NCBI GenBank assembly: GCA_965223585.1
Contig: CBDCWW010000022.1
Coordinates: 620,001-684,000, forward strand
Direction of reading: 5' to 3'
DNA: 64,000 nt
Origin: CBDCVN01 sp965223585
GTDB taxonomy: Bacteria; Deinococcota; Deinococci; Deinococcales; Trueperaceae
The notes beneath the pieces are model-generated. The model had not been told where the DNA came from, made no database searches, and saw only the letters and a list, made by a program, of their open reading frames with translations. Below are positions 17,579 to 27,158 of the stretch, one piece after another (position 1 is the first letter of the stretch; each line of letters begins with the position of its first letter). Both the position numbers and the translations under genes were made by a program.

Positions 17579-17926
17579 ATCAACTAAAAGTATATGAGTT
17601 TTTACCTTTTCCTAAGAAGCTAATCTCCCTAAGTTGATTTCTGTTTTTTACCTTCAAATCTCATGAATTATGTATGTGATGGAAATAGATGGTTTTTTCA
17701 GAGGTACTTTATTGGAATTGTTATTACCCAAGAACTACCTAGTGCGATTGCAAATGCTCGAGCGTCTCGTAACACAAAAACAGCAAACAAGCAGGCTAAA
17801 CCCTGTCCAAGCTCCCTACCAGACCACGGCAAAACTAATTTGTAAGTGCCTTCAAAATACTGAGGGTGTGTTTCCGTTTGTAGCCATCAAATCTATGAAT
17901 AGGTTCTTCTGTTGAATTTCTCTGCT
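17579..17926. other. spacer, no supported gene
   Basis: Short plus-strand frames at 17663-17915 overlap each other and lack family features. A single CTCGAG occurs near 17757. Right end of the second IS630 element is probably within the first ~60 bases. Confidence 0.4.
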
Positions 17927-18556
17927 TCAGAGTGAAGCTGTGGGCTGGTCTTCAGAACGTTTGGTGAGAGAAAGCCCTTCGACAACATTGGTCACTACCT
18001 GATAAGCGCCCCAGAGTTGTGCGGGCGGTGCCTCGGCTCGAACACTAGCCGCCACCCCAATCAGCGCTGTTGTCAAGAATCCGGCCATCTCGTCAAGGTT
18101 GACTGTGATATCTATTTCCCCACCTTGTTGTGCATTGCTGAGCGCATGTTGAAAGGCTCGAGTGAGTCGTTCTAGGTATGCGTCAACGTAGCGCCCACTT
18201 CTAGGGTCCAATGCACCGCGCTCCACAGCAGTATTGCACATTAAACATCCGAGGCCACGAAACGGTCCTTCGCTTGCTAACGCATAGCCGTGGAAGGCTT
18301 GACTAATCTCGTCAATACTTGCGTCAGGTGCCTCGAGCGGAGCAAGGACACGTGAAAGATGCTTGCTGTTATAGTATTCCAAAGCGGCCTCGAACAACTG
18401 CTGTTTTGAACCAAACTCGGCATACATACTCTTTCGATTCACACCCAATTCGTCCACCAGCTCGGCAGTGCTCGTTCCGTTAAAACCCTGTCGGCGGAAT
18501 AATTCCACAGCTCGGTCGAGCAATTCGCTTCGGTCATACTGTTTTGTCCTACTCAT
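17927..18556 (-). CDS. TetR-family repressor
   Basis: The start is ATG 18556, with GGAG 6 nt upstream; a longer frame to 18586 would overlap the operator. The protein is 209 residues. The N-terminal HTH (LLDRAVELFRRQGFNGTSTA, then LVDELGVNRKSMYAEFGSKQ) is typical of TetR, and the C-terminal part (GCLMCNTAVERGALD) resembles regulators of the AcrR/YcdC-like group. It is transcribed divergently from an ABM-like gene and probably represses both through the two palindromes between them. Its G+C is visibly higher than that of the neighbours, suggesting acquisition from another genome. Confidence 0.9.
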   Translation of the reverse strand: MSRTKQYDRSELLDRAVELFRRQGFNGTSTAELVDELGVNRKSMYAEFGSKQQLFEAALEYYNSKHLSRVLAPLEAPDASIDEISQAFHGYALASEGPFRGLGCLMCNTAVERGALDPRSGRYVDAYLERLTRAFQHALSNAQQGGEIDITVNLDEMAGFLTTALIGVAASVRAEAPPAQLWGAYQVVTNVVEGLSLTKRSEDQPTASL

Positions 18557-18586
18557 GAATTTCTCCAATCTTAGTCTTGACACCAT

Positions 18587-18604
18587 AGTAACTGATCGGT
18601 TACT
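18587..18604. promoter_or_regulatory. TetR operator 1
   Basis: This 18-bp palindrome, AGTAACTGATCGGTTACT, has half-sites AGTAAC/GTTACT. It lies between the divergent tetR and ABM-like genes, 31 bp before the tetR start codon. A near-identical second site is 26 bp away. Confidence 0.8.
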
Positions 18605-18612
18605 CTAAGAAA

Positions 18613-18630
18613 AGTAACTGATTAGTTACT
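18613..18630. promoter_or_regulatory. TetR operator 2
   Basis: This 18-bp palindrome, AGTAACTGATTAGTTACT, shares both half-sites with operator 1. Two sites on the divergent promoter imply cooperative repression of tetR and the ABM-like gene. This is inference from layout. Confidence 0.8.
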
Positions 18631-18673
18631 TTGATAAACGCCTTACGAGGCACTAACGATAGGAGTCAAAGAA

Positions 18674-19042
18674 ATGGATACCCAGCACATTACTGTAGTC
18701 TACAAATGGACTGCGAAATCAGGAAAGTTGGACGAACTGACTTCGATTTACGCTGAGGTTACTAAATCGATGGAGCAAAATGAACCTAGAGCAGAGGCAG
18801 TCCACTGCTATGTGTCTGAACAGGAAAATGCACTCTACGTCCGGGACGAGTTTAAGGATGCTGCAGCCATGGGTTTTCACCTCCAGACAACAGCGGCAAA
18901 CCACTTTCCTAACCTGCTCTTAATTGCTACTCCCGGACCATTTTTCTTCTTAGGAGACGTGCCTCAGGAACTGAAGGACGCAACAGAGCAAATGCAACTT
19001 GGAGCTGAATTCGGATTGCACACTTCCGGGTTTGATCGCTAG
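18674..19042 (+). CDS. ABM-domain putative quinol monooxygenase
   Basis: This 122-residue protein has the ribosome-binding site AGGAG 7 nt before ATG. ITVVYKWTAKSGKLDELTSI, HCYVSEQENALYVRDEFKDA and HLQTTAANHF fit the antibiotic-biosynthesis monooxygenase/YgiN-like fold. The last ~30 residues (after PGPFFFLGDVPQEL) are an extension. Control by the divergent TetR through two operators suggests induction by a quinone, aldehyde or drug-like ligand; the ligand is unknown. Confidence 0.75.
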   Translation: MDTQHITVVYKWTAKSGKLDELTSIYAEVTKSMEQNEPRAEAVHCYVSEQENALYVRDEFKDAAAMGFHLQTTAANHFPNLLLIATPGPFFFLGDVPQELKDATEQMQLGAEFGLHTSGFDR

Positions 19043-19109
19043 CCAATTCGACCTCCGTTTCAGGTTCAGCCTGTGGGCAATCGTGACTGTTGGTTGTCCC
19101 AAGAAAATA

Positions 19110-19772
19110 CTAGTAAGCCAACCAATTGTTTTGGGTGATGATGTAAGGTGATCCCATCATCCCTGCATTATTGACCAGCACATCAAGATGGTCGTATTTT
19201 TGCGAGAAGGTTTCCGCAAACGTTTTGATGACTTGCCTATCTACTAGCTCGAGCCATTTTCTAAGAGAACGTTCGTAATCACGTTTATTTTCTATAAGAG
19301 CAGGGCGGCAGTTAGGGTCAAAAACGATAATGGCTTTACCCTTGTGCAGCGCCATAATGTCTGTAATAGATGATGATGTGGGTTCATTTAGCAGGCTGTT
19401 AGAACCAAATTGAATGAACTTTACAGAGTTAGGTAGCTTGGGTCGTGGCTGCGGGTCATAAAGTGTATCTGCTGCGCCATTACTAATAAAACTAAAGTGT
19501 GCATCGCCATCAATTTCAGATACAAATGCTAGCGTTGTGGGTGCGTCACTTTCCTCTACTAAAGATACATCAACATTGTTCTTAATAAGATAGCGTTTGA
19601 GAGTCTGCCCAAACATGTCAGTTGAAGTTTGTGTGCCAAAGCCAACATTGCCACCAAGGCGAGATGCTGCTATGGCAATGTTCAAGGGTGAGCCACCTTC
19701 ATAACCCTTGAATTGCAAGTGACCCTCATCTTTAAAATCAATTAACGCTTCACCAAAACAAACTATATTCAT
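19110..19772 (-). pseudogene. PfkB sugar kinase fused in frame to an SDR fragment
   Basis: Residues 1-~175 are the N-terminal half of a fructokinase-like PfkB protein (MNIVCFGEALIDF, GGSPLNIAIAASRLGGNVGF, IVFDPNCRPALI). At about LELVDRQ the frame passes without a stop into short-chain dehydrogenase sequence (FAETFSQKYDHLDVLVNNAG, then MMGSPYIITQNNWL). It ends at 220 residues. The PfkB C-terminal GAGD active site and the SDR cofactor and catalytic motifs are all missing, so neither activity is expected. It is a deletion junction between two unrelated genes. Confidence 0.8.
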
Positions 19773-21042
19773 TATTTGTATACTATCAATAATTCTTACA
19801 TCGGGTTTTAAGGTGGGCTTGCTGGCCTAAACTAAGGATCGGAGAAATTTTGGACGCTAAATTTACGATGGTGTTCCCAACAACTGCGGATAAATAAATT
19901 GGAGAAAGTAGTGTAATGAAAGCAAGTAAATAATATAGACTACTAAAATAATCATTACTCTAAAGTGGATTTCTCGAACTTATAGCTTTGTTGATACTAT
20001 AATTCCCCCAGTTATTCAACACTTTTCCCACCCTTTACTAAATTCATCTACAACTTACCCTTGATTTAAACACCCTTGCTTTTATTTAGCCTAACCACCC
20101 TTGCTGTCTCCAAGGTGGGACTGGCTTCATCAGCACCTCCTCCAAACTCCATACCTTACTTGTTAATCCTGCTGACATTCCAGGCGTTTGCTTTTCCCAT
20201 TTCCGATTCCCTCCTGTTGTTAGCTCTTTTCGTAAACTGCTGTGTGGTAAGCAAAAGTTGTAGTATAGCTGAAACAATGCTAATTCTGCAATTAGCCCTT
20301 TTTCTCTCTTTGCCAAACTCTGCACTTTCCTTCCTAATGCTGCTACATGCTGCCTCAAACTTAAGTTGAATCTTTCTATGTAAGCTGTGTTTATTACGTT
20401 CCCTACACTTACTGCTAATGCCCTCTCAATTGCCTCTTTCGTACCATACACTACCCTCTGTTTTACACTTACCATTCTCCTTCCTATACGTTTCTTCACC
20501 ACTTGGGCATATCTCAATCCTGCTACAGCACAAAATCTTGGTTTTGGTGATCTACCTTTTTTATGTTTCCTAGCTATCTTTATCCATTCTCCATAGTGCC
20601 TCAATAATGCACTTGCATATGCATCTAAACCATCACTAGTAAATAATGGTATGCATTCTGGTGCTAGTATTAGTGTTAGACCATGTATTAGTAGTTGGGC
20701 ATTCCCTTCACTTCTATCTCCTACTACGAAATTCAGCCACAACTTATGCTCTGCATCAAATGCACACCATACCCACCTTGCTCTTGCACTTCGTGTCTCT
20801 CCTGCTTCCTTACTTCCTACTAAACTCCACAATTCATCAAGTTGCACCTGTTTTAATTCTAAATCATTCAGTAAGTAATTATTCACTGCCTCTGCATGTT
20901 TTGAGGCTTCTTCCAACCATCTACTGATTGTTTCTACCTTAACTTTAAATATTCGTGATGCTGCCTGTAACCCTACTCCTTCTGCTAAAGCTGTTATCAC
21001 CTGCCATATAGTCTTAGCACTTGTCTTTTTTCGATAAAATAT

Positions 21043-22634
21043 TTCAAAACCGTACACTCTTCACCCTTTGCAGGAAACGAATTGCGTACCCAAGGCAATT
21101 ATAGATACTCAAAAAAGACCTCAATTTCTATCTGTTTTCTAAATTTGATTTTAGTTATTGATTTAGCTCGTTACTTTTTTGCAAAACCTGCTCTTCAATC
21201 CAACAAAAAATGAGAGAAAATGTCTATTATGAGCCTTTTATTTGTCATGACTTCTTCATATGGATATGACCTCACCTAGCACTGCTTTTCTGAGAGACTT
21301 TCAAACACTGCTTTGAAGCTAACTTCTTTGTTTTTTAGATTACTAGGCTTTTAAATCCATGCACTTTCCTCCCAAAATTCTGGTAGCTCTAATAGCCCTT
21401 CTGGTAAAGGCATTGCACATTCTAGTAGATACTCTAAGTATTTCTTCCCTAACTGAAATAGGCTCAGTACCCTTCTGTCTTTCCTTCTAAATTGCCCCTC
21501 CTTCCCTTCTTTTCTTGCTACAGATCCTAAATATACTATCCAGATGTATGCAAAACACGCTACCAGTAAAAGCTTTTCTAGCCTCTTGGGATTCTTTATT
21601 CGCGTTTTGTGTATGTTAAATCCTCTTGATTTCTCATCTGAAAAAAATGTCTCTATCAAACTCCTCTTTCTATACAGCTCACATGCCTCTTCTGTTAACT
21701 CCACATTTGTTACTAAATATATTGGCTCTTTATACTCTTTGCCCCACCACGCTATTATTTGTACTGGCCCATACCTCTCATTCGTGTACTCTATCCCTTC
21801 TACACTTACTTGCCCTCCCTCTTGGAATATGTCTTCTGGTTTGAATGGCTCGTTTTCTCCTTCCTCATAACAATTGATGTTTTTTGCTGCTCTTAGTATA
21901 TATTCCCACTTGTACTCTTCACATTTCTTTTGGAACTCTACTCCATCAAACTCGCTGTCACCCACTACTACCACATCTAATTTCTTGTCTAAACCCTCTT
22001 CTAATTCTTGCACTAACTCGTATAACTCCTCTAGTAAAGCTATATGTTCTGCTTCACTAAAGCTTCCTTTGTTCCCTTCTCTTACTTTCCAAATTACTGG
22101 TAATGCTCTTCCTTGGTATATCACACTTATCATCAGTACTGCACAATGTTTCCCTAAACTACTTGTATCTATTGTGAATATTAAGCTTGTTTTACTTATC
22201 CCTGCTAGTATTTCTTTGATGTAAGGGAAGTACATCGTTTCTTTATTGACAGCTTTATTCCTCAACCAACGATTAAATCGCTTTGTTCGGCTTTCTGTTT
22301 TACTATTTTTATGTTTTGTGCTCTTATCTGCCATTTCATCCAACGCTATTTTTCCTGATCGAACTAGCCCTGTTATCATCAAGGCAAAAACTATTAATCG
22401 CCTCGATGATTGACCTGATATGTTTTTTTGTGCAAACTGCTTGAGTGTAGCGAATATTCTGTTATATGATTTTTGAGAATAACTCATGCCCTGCATTAAT
22501 CATGTTTCAAGTAATTTTGCAATACCCTTGAAGCTCAATGTGGGGCTTTTTTATTTCGATCTGATCTACCCTTGGTTGACTTTCGCCCTTGCCCTTTGGT
22601 GTTTCCTCAATTCAAAAAAGTGTACGGTTTTGAA
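21043..22634 (-). mobile_element. IS4-family insertion sequence, 1,592 bp, copy 2
   Basis: It has the same ends (TTCAAAACCGTACACT inverted) and length as copy 1. Its own 8-bp target duplication TAAAATAT is at 21035-21042 and 22635-22642. It is inserted in the IS1-like transposase gene. It was the latest event in this nest, because its own sequence is uninterrupted and matches copy 1. Confidence 0.93.
21351..22496 (-). CDS. IS4-family DDE transposase (copy 2)
   Basis: This 381-residue protein is identical to the one at 1713-2858, with the same DDE motifs (IDTSSLG, VVGDSEFDG) and the YRKRSLIETFFSDEK signature. Two identical intact copies imply recent activity in this genome. Confidence 0.93.
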   Translation of the reverse strand: MQGMSYSQKSYNRIFATLKQFAQKNISGQSSRRLIVFALMITGLVRSGKIALDEMADKSTKHKNSKTESRTKRFNRWLRNKAVNKETMYFPYIKEILAGISKTSLIFTIDTSSLGKHCAVLMISVIYQGRALPVIWKVREGNKGSFSEAEHIALLEELYELVQELEEGLDKKLDVVVVGDSEFDGVEFQKKCEEYKWEYILRAAKNINCYEEGENEPFKPEDIFQEGGQVSVEGIEYTNERYGPVQIIAWWGKEYKEPIYLVTNVELTEEACELYRKRSLIETFFSDEKSRGFNIHKTRIKNPKRLEKLLLVACFAYIWIVYLGSVARKEGKEGQFRRKDRRVLSLFQLGKKYLEYLLECAMPLPEGLLELPEFWEESAWI

Positions 22635-23590
22635 TAAAATATCGTTCCTTGTGTTTCCATAAAGCACCTATTACAGGCTTTACACTTCAATTGTCTTGCT
22701 TTTCCCCTATTTGGTCGTCCATTAGCTATTATGTTTGCTAGGTTTAGCCACCCATAGTATTCACAGCCTTCATTAGGGCAATAGTGGTTGGTAGTATCTA
22801 TTTGTCTTGGTCTTCCCCTACTTTCCTTCATTTTCGTTGGCCTTTTCGGAGTTTCTGCAGCTCCTGCTTCTTCTTCACAACCCATACAACTAGGTGCTTT
22901 AGTAGGTGCTTTCTTCAGTTTCTCTTCTTCTGTTAGTTCTTGTTGTTGTTTAGTATCTGGTTTTGGTATCTCTTTGTTACTTTTGCGTTTGCTCTTCCGA
23001 CAGCCATTTGACCTACTCAGCAATCTAATTTCAACAAACAGACAGTGGAAAATCACTTGGTAGAAAATAAGTGGTGAATATGGCGTTATTAAAGGTTTTA
23101 TGCTTGGGTTGAGTTCATCAGATAACACGCTTGCACTAGTGGTGTGCTCACCAGTATCATTAACATCGTTTGTTACAGGAGTATATGAGATAAAGCTTGT
23201 AAATGAGAACAAAAAGCTTACTGACAACAGTCTAATTAATTGCATAACTATTGTCTAACCCATATACTCCTCCTTTTTCTTGTTTTGACTTATTTATCCG
23301 CAGTTAAGGGGGAGAGTACCCAGGTCTATTCAATCCAATTTTTAGTATGGTAAATTCTCCACGTTCACTACCAAATTTTGGAAAGAGGATTGTATGAGCT
23401 GCAAAAATATGGAGGGCGGGATTTTCCGAGTATGGGTCAATGAAAATACACTTTTCATTGTATTCGTCAGCCTTTGCATTATTACACTTTGGGCAGGCAA
23501 AGCCTAGATTTTCCCAGTCATAAGCTAAGTGAGGGTATTTACCTTTTGCTTTTGGCTTGATATGTTCTATTTCCCCAAATTCAATATGAG

Positions 23591-25301
23591 CCGACATTCG
23601 GACCCCCCTTTTAACAATTTTTGAAATAAATTTGAAAATAACTAGGGCCAAGCAAGGCTAGAAGTGATTTTAATTCACTTTTAAGATTCATAGTTAATAC
23701 CTCAACTTCATCAGTAACGATAAACAAAAGGTGTACATCTATAAAAAGCTCAAATACCCATTTGGCAGTAGGTCTATAGGTGGGTTTACCTTTCTGATTA
23801 GGCAAACTTTGATTATGCCTAGAAAGGACTAATCTGATTCGATGTTCCAAAGCTGAGTAAACTAATAAACAGCAAGTCATCACCATCAGTAAGGCCATTA
23901 TCCTTTCCTCTTTCTTAAGGTACAATGTCGAGGCTAAAAACATTGGATCCTTGAGAAATCTAAATCCTTTTTCAACCTTCACCTGTCCTTTATAGGTACT
24001 TAATACCTCCACATCACTCAACACCTCACTATCCAGTTCATTCGTTGCTATGATAAATACTGCCTCTCCCTTTTTTGCTTTATTACCTTTGCCTATATCA
24101 GCAACTATTGCTCCACTTATCTGATATGTGTATCCTGTTGGTTTGGAATCTTTTGCTGGACGACCTGCTTTTGCATAGTGCTCTTTCTTTATTACCTTGC
24201 CATTGTGCATTTCCAACACTTTCAAGCTATTCTTGAAGTCTTCCATTGCTACTTTTGCATCTGCCTCGCAATGAAAACTTTGTTTGCCTAGCTTCTTAAA
24301 TGCCTTCTCTTCTTCCTGACTTATCTTCAGCAATTCCCTCTCTGCCCTCTTGTCCCTACTTTTCTTTGACACTTCCGAATATATTATCAGCCATCTTTGT
24401 TCTACACCTCCATACTCACTTACTACACTACTATATTTATATCCCTTCACCAATGGTTTCATCTTGCTTAGGTCTACTTCTGCTATTCGCTCCCTTGCCT
24501 CCTTCAATATTGCTGGTACTCGCATTATACATTTCAAACCTGCTTCTTGATGTGCTTCCAGACTATCCTTAGTGTATCCTGCACTGTCTTTCACCAATAT
24601 ACTTATGCCAACTGCTTCTAATTGCTTTATATGTCTGCTTATAGTCTCTTTTAGCACTATCTTATCATTGGCATTTCCACTTAGTGGCAACATGGCTAGT
24701 GGTAAATTTGCTTCATGCTCAATTATCAACTCTAAACCTATTTGATTTAATTCTGGTCTGTTATCTCGACTGTAACCCTTGGTAATCTTCACTACTTGTG
24801 TATCTGTGTCTATTTCACTCTTACTGTTGTAATCCCCATCTGTATGGAAGCTAGTTGTGTCCTCATGTCCTATTTTGGGGTTAAGCCCTAAGTGCTTGAC
24901 TGCTTGACCTGATATCAAACTATACAGCTCTGTCACTCCATATCTATATAACTTCTCTAGAGCTTTGCCTAAGGTGTCCTCATTGAGTTTATTCGCTCTA
25001 ATTCCCTTCCCTATAAGTTCTTCTGTAGGCTTGTTCTCAAAAAAATGTGTTGCTAGATACAATCTTCTATTGGCAAAACCTAATCCATTTAATATCATTG
25101 CCTTCACTGCTTGACCTATTGTTACCTGACGTTGTTCAAAGTCTTGCTTAATCTCTTGATCTATTATCTCAACTATTTTTAACTCATCTATCATTCCTGC
25201 TACTAAACCTAAATGTTCTATTGTTTTTGTTTCATACTTTTTTTCCATCCCACAATAATAATTTTATTCTAAATTTTCTAGGGAGGGGGTCGGAATATCG
25301 G
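23591..25301 (-). mobile_element. IS1634-family insertion sequence, 1,711 bp
   Basis: Imperfect inverted repeats: left CCGACATTCGGACCCCCC, right end (complement) CCGATATTCCGACCCCC. A 5-bp target duplication ATGAG lies at 23586-23590 and 25302-25306. It carries one transposase gene and is inserted in the HNH nuclease gene. Confidence 0.9.
23611..25248 (-). CDS. IS1634-family transposase
   Basis: This 545-residue protein is intact. The N-terminal ~100 residues (TIEHLGLVAGMIDELKIVEI) match the DUF4277 domain of IS1634 transposases. The DDE nuclease core includes GHEDTTSFHTDGDY, VKDSAGYTKDSLEAHQEAG and the C-terminal VKVEKGFRFLKDPMFLASTL with the catalytic Glu. Length is normal. Probably active. 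Confidence 0.92.
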   Translation of the reverse strand: MEKKYETKTIEHLGLVAGMIDELKIVEIIDQEIKQDFEQRQVTIGQAVKAMILNGLGFANRRLYLATHFFENKPTEELIGKGIRANKLNEDTLGKALEKLYRYGVTELYSLISGQAVKHLGLNPKIGHEDTTSFHTDGDYNSKSEIDTDTQVVKITKGYSRDNRPELNQIGLELIIEHEANLPLAMLPLSGNANDKIVLKETISRHIKQLEAVGISILVKDSAGYTKDSLEAHQEAGLKCIMRVPAILKEARERIAEVDLSKMKPLVKGYKYSSVVSEYGGVEQRWLIIYSEVSKKSRDKRAERELLKISQEEEKAFKKLGKQSFHCEADAKVAMEDFKNSLKVLEMHNGKVIKKEHYAKAGRPAKDSKPTGYTYQISGAIVADIGKGNKAKKGEAVFIIATNELDSEVLSDVEVLSTYKGQVKVEKGFRFLKDPMFLASTLYLKKEERIMALLMVMTCCLLVYSALEHRIRLVLSRHNQSLPNQKGKPTYRPTAKWVFELFIDVHLLFIVTDEVEVLTMNLKSELKSLLALLGPSYFQIYFKNC

Positions 25302-25422
25302 ATGAGTGACCTTGCTTTCACAATACATACACTTGTCATTGTTAATTCGCTTTAGCTCTTCTTTATTTTTGGGATGGCTGTAGTTGTTATTTGCTAGAGC
25401 TTTGGGGTAAGGGCATTGTGTT

Positions 25423-26685
25423 CTAGTTAACTGAACCATTTTGGCTACTTACAACTTTTTCAATTGCATAGGGCATTAATTTTTCCAAACCAATAGAGGC
25501 TAGGTCTTGTCTAAGATTGCTAAAATCCCCCTGCACAAATTCTTTGTTCATATATTTATTAAGTACCCTTTCTAATTCACCCTCAACCCAAACAGGCATC
25601 GTAAATGAAACCCCTAAAACCTCGTCTAAGATTTCTGTTGCTGTTTTTACTTCGTTTATCAAGTCTAAGTTCGTTGAAAACACTTTACCTTTCTCATTAT
25701 ATTCGAGTGCGTAGACACGCGAGTCTTTAACAGAACCAACTACTAAAGGGCTATGGGTAGAAACTATGAATCTGGCTTTGGGGAAAGCGTTCACAAGATC
25801 TTGAAGAATGGTTCTTTGCATTTTTGGATGCAAATGGTTTTCGACCTCATCAATAATGACTGTAAATTCAGTTTTTTCTTCTGTTGAGTACATGTATATT
25901 TGCCATGCAATATCAATCAGAGCACTAATCCCACCAGAAGCAGTTTCCAGAAGAAATTCATCCTTACCTTGATTACATACAAAAACAATTTCATAATTCC
26001 TGATTTCAATTTCTTCGAAGCCTAAGGTCTTTGGTAATATCTTTCGAAGGATTTCTCCAAATCCTTCGAAGTTTTGTATTTGCTCATCATCACTAGGCAT
26101 AATGGTCTTATCCCTTTTGTCATCACGAACACCGTAGCCTGCAAAAGCCCAACCTATTAGGGCATTCTTCATTACTAAACTAGTGGAATTTCCTTGATTA
26201 TTAGAATTATATCTACTTAGACTCAAGCTAAATACTTCTTGGAAAGCCTGCTGTTTGTTTTTCTTTACAGTGGGGATATTGCTTATAGGTTGGTATTTAA
26301 ATATTGACCTGTGTGATGGAATATAAAAGCACTGTACTGTATGTTGGGATTCAAACTGAATTTGATACTGGGTGGCATTATTTGGAGGAATGGTGAGTCT
26401 CGTAACACCATTATTTGAATAAGTAAGATTCCCAATAGACGGATCACTGCTTCTATCTATTCCCTCAAATAAACGGGAATACCACTTAACCTTTCCCGAT
26501 TGTCTGTCTTTTTTCGGAGTGGCAAGAGAATGCCGAGTCCATCCACTGTGTTTTGCAAAAATGTCAAGGAGCGTCGTTTTTCCGCTACCATTTGCCCCTG
26601 TAAGAATGGTTAAACGATCATGTAGCTGTATGTCTATTGTCTCAAATTGTTGCCACTTGTTTATCGTAAGAGATCTGAAGTGCAC
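25423..26685 (-). CDS. AAA ATPase, Septu PtuA-like
   Basis: This 420-residue protein starts at GTG with AGGAGG 4 nt upstream. Walker A is GANGSGKTTLLD (~33-41), Walker B is FTVIIDEVENHLHP (~280), and STHSPLVVGS lies downstream. This is the SMC/ABC-like AAA_15/AAA_21 architecture found in Septu and OLD-type defence ATPases. The next gene, overlapping by 17 bp, was an HNH nuclease, and that pairing is what suggests Septu (PtuA senses infection, PtuB cuts nucleic acid). With PtuB destroyed the ATPase is stranded. It has no CTCGAG motif, in contrast to native neighbours. Alternative: another ATPase/HNH defence type. Confidence 0.8.
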   Translation of the reverse strand: MHFRSLTINKWQQFETIDIQLHDRLTILTGANGSGKTTLLDIFAKHSGWTRHSLATPKKDRQSGKVKWYSRLFEGIDRSSDPSIGNLTYSNNGVTRLTIPPNNATQYQIQFESQHTVQCFYIPSHRSIFKYQPISNIPTVKKNKQQAFQEVFSLSLSRYNSNNQGNSTSLVMKNALIGWAFAGYGVRDDKRDKTIMPSDDEQIQNFEGFGEILRKILPKTLGFEEIEIRNYEIVFVCNQGKDEFLLETASGGISALIDIAWQIYMYSTEEKTEFTVIIDEVENHLHPKMQRTILQDLVNAFPKARFIVSTHSPLVVGSVKDSRVYALEYNEKGKVFSTNLDLINEVKTATEILDEVLGVSFTMPVWVEGELERVLNKYMNKEFVQGDFSNLRQDLASIGLEKLMPYAIEKVVSSQNGSVN

Positions 26686-26800
26686 ATTACCTCCTCAAGC
26701 AGGACAAATATGGATTATACTTCAAAAAACAAAATAAAAGCAACCTACACCCTTTACGAACCTTTGCTGGGAGACTCCCTAGAATGTAAGCTAAGTAGCA

Positions 26801-27153
26801 GTGAAGGTACAAGATACTCCTCTTTTACAAACCAAACTTTTTATACCCTCGAGCACAAACAAAGTTATACCAAGACCTAAATTACTCGAGCACATCAATG
26901 AAAGTTTAGAAAAACGCCTAAGTCTTGTCTGTGCATCAGCAGGCTATGGCAAAACAACATTGGTGAGCTACTGGCTTTATAAACAGGATCATTCTGTCGC
27001 TTGGTTTTCACTCGATGAAATAGATAATGACCTCGAGCGTTTCTGGCACTATACTGTGGCAGCTTTGCAAACGGTTTTTCCAGAACTAGGTGAAGTAGAT
27101 AGGCTCGAGAGCTCGAGCTTTTCAAGGATATGTAATTTAGCCATCTTTTTGTA
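26801..27153 (+). pseudogene. MalT/LAL-type LuxR regulator, N-terminal scrap
   Basis: From GTG 26801 the frame reads LLQTKLFIPSSTNKVIPRPK, then LSLVCASAGYGKTTLVSYWL (Walker A) and VAWFSLDEIDNDLERFWHYT. That is the start of the large ATP-dependent MalT-like regulators (normally ~850-900 residues). Homology stops after about 105 residues and the rest, including the LuxR HTH, is gone. A small MITE-like element begins at 27159. Several CTCGAG motifs mark it as native. Confidence 0.8.
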
Positions 27154-27158
27154 TCTAA

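Larger units (their letters stand above)
20086..23056 (-). pseudogene. IS1-like transposase split by an IS4-family insertion
   Basis: The N-terminal part (to 22635) has an InsA-like zinc finger: CPNEGCEYYGW ... LKCKACNRCFMETQGTIF. The C-terminal part (21042-20086) has the HTH region and an InsB-like nuclease (QVQLDELWSLVGSKE, NAQLLIHGLTLILAPECIPL, YNFCLPHSSLR). Joining across the IS, with one copy of the TAAAATAT duplication removed, gives GTIFYRKKTSAKTIWQVIT without a break. The true start is uncertain; GTG at 23056 is one option, and the frame stays open to 23245 with an unlikely hydrophobic lead. Confidence 0.8.
19880..23304 (-). mobile_element. IS1-like element, interrupted by an IS4-family copy
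   Basis: AACTGCGGATAAATAA (19880-19895) and its exact complement (23289-23304) form 16-bp terminal inverted repeats around an IS1-like transposase gene. Removing the nested IS4 element and its 8-bp duplication leaves ~1.8 kb. No target duplication is visible (left flank GTTCCCAAC, right flank AAGGGGGAG), so one flank was probably deleted or rearranged after insertion. The right end cuts the 3' end of the HNH gene. Confidence 0.75.
23304..25439 (-). pseudogene. HNH nuclease (Septu PtuB-like), split by IS1634 and 3'-truncated
   Basis: The 5' part (25439-25302) encodes 46 residues ending CMYCESKVTH. The IS1634 element follows, then IEFGEIEHIKPKAKGKYPHL ... ENLGFACPKCNNAKADEYNE from 23585 down to a stop at 23304. 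Removing the IS and one ATGAG repeat restores a continuous 139-residue frame with paired CxxC zinc ligands and the HNH core (IEHIKPK ... CPKCNNAK). The frame ends at the IS1-like element boundary after GLNR, so the natural C-terminus is also lost. The start overlaps the upstream ATPase stop by 17 bp, so the two genes formed one operon. An ATPase plus HNH pair is the plan of Septu (PtuAB). Function is certainly lost. Confidence 0.85.

Noticed and set aside
21035..22642. The two IS4 copies as ends of one composite transposon spanning 1.4-22.6 kb
   Set aside because: Each copy has its own different 8-bp target duplication, so they inserted independently.
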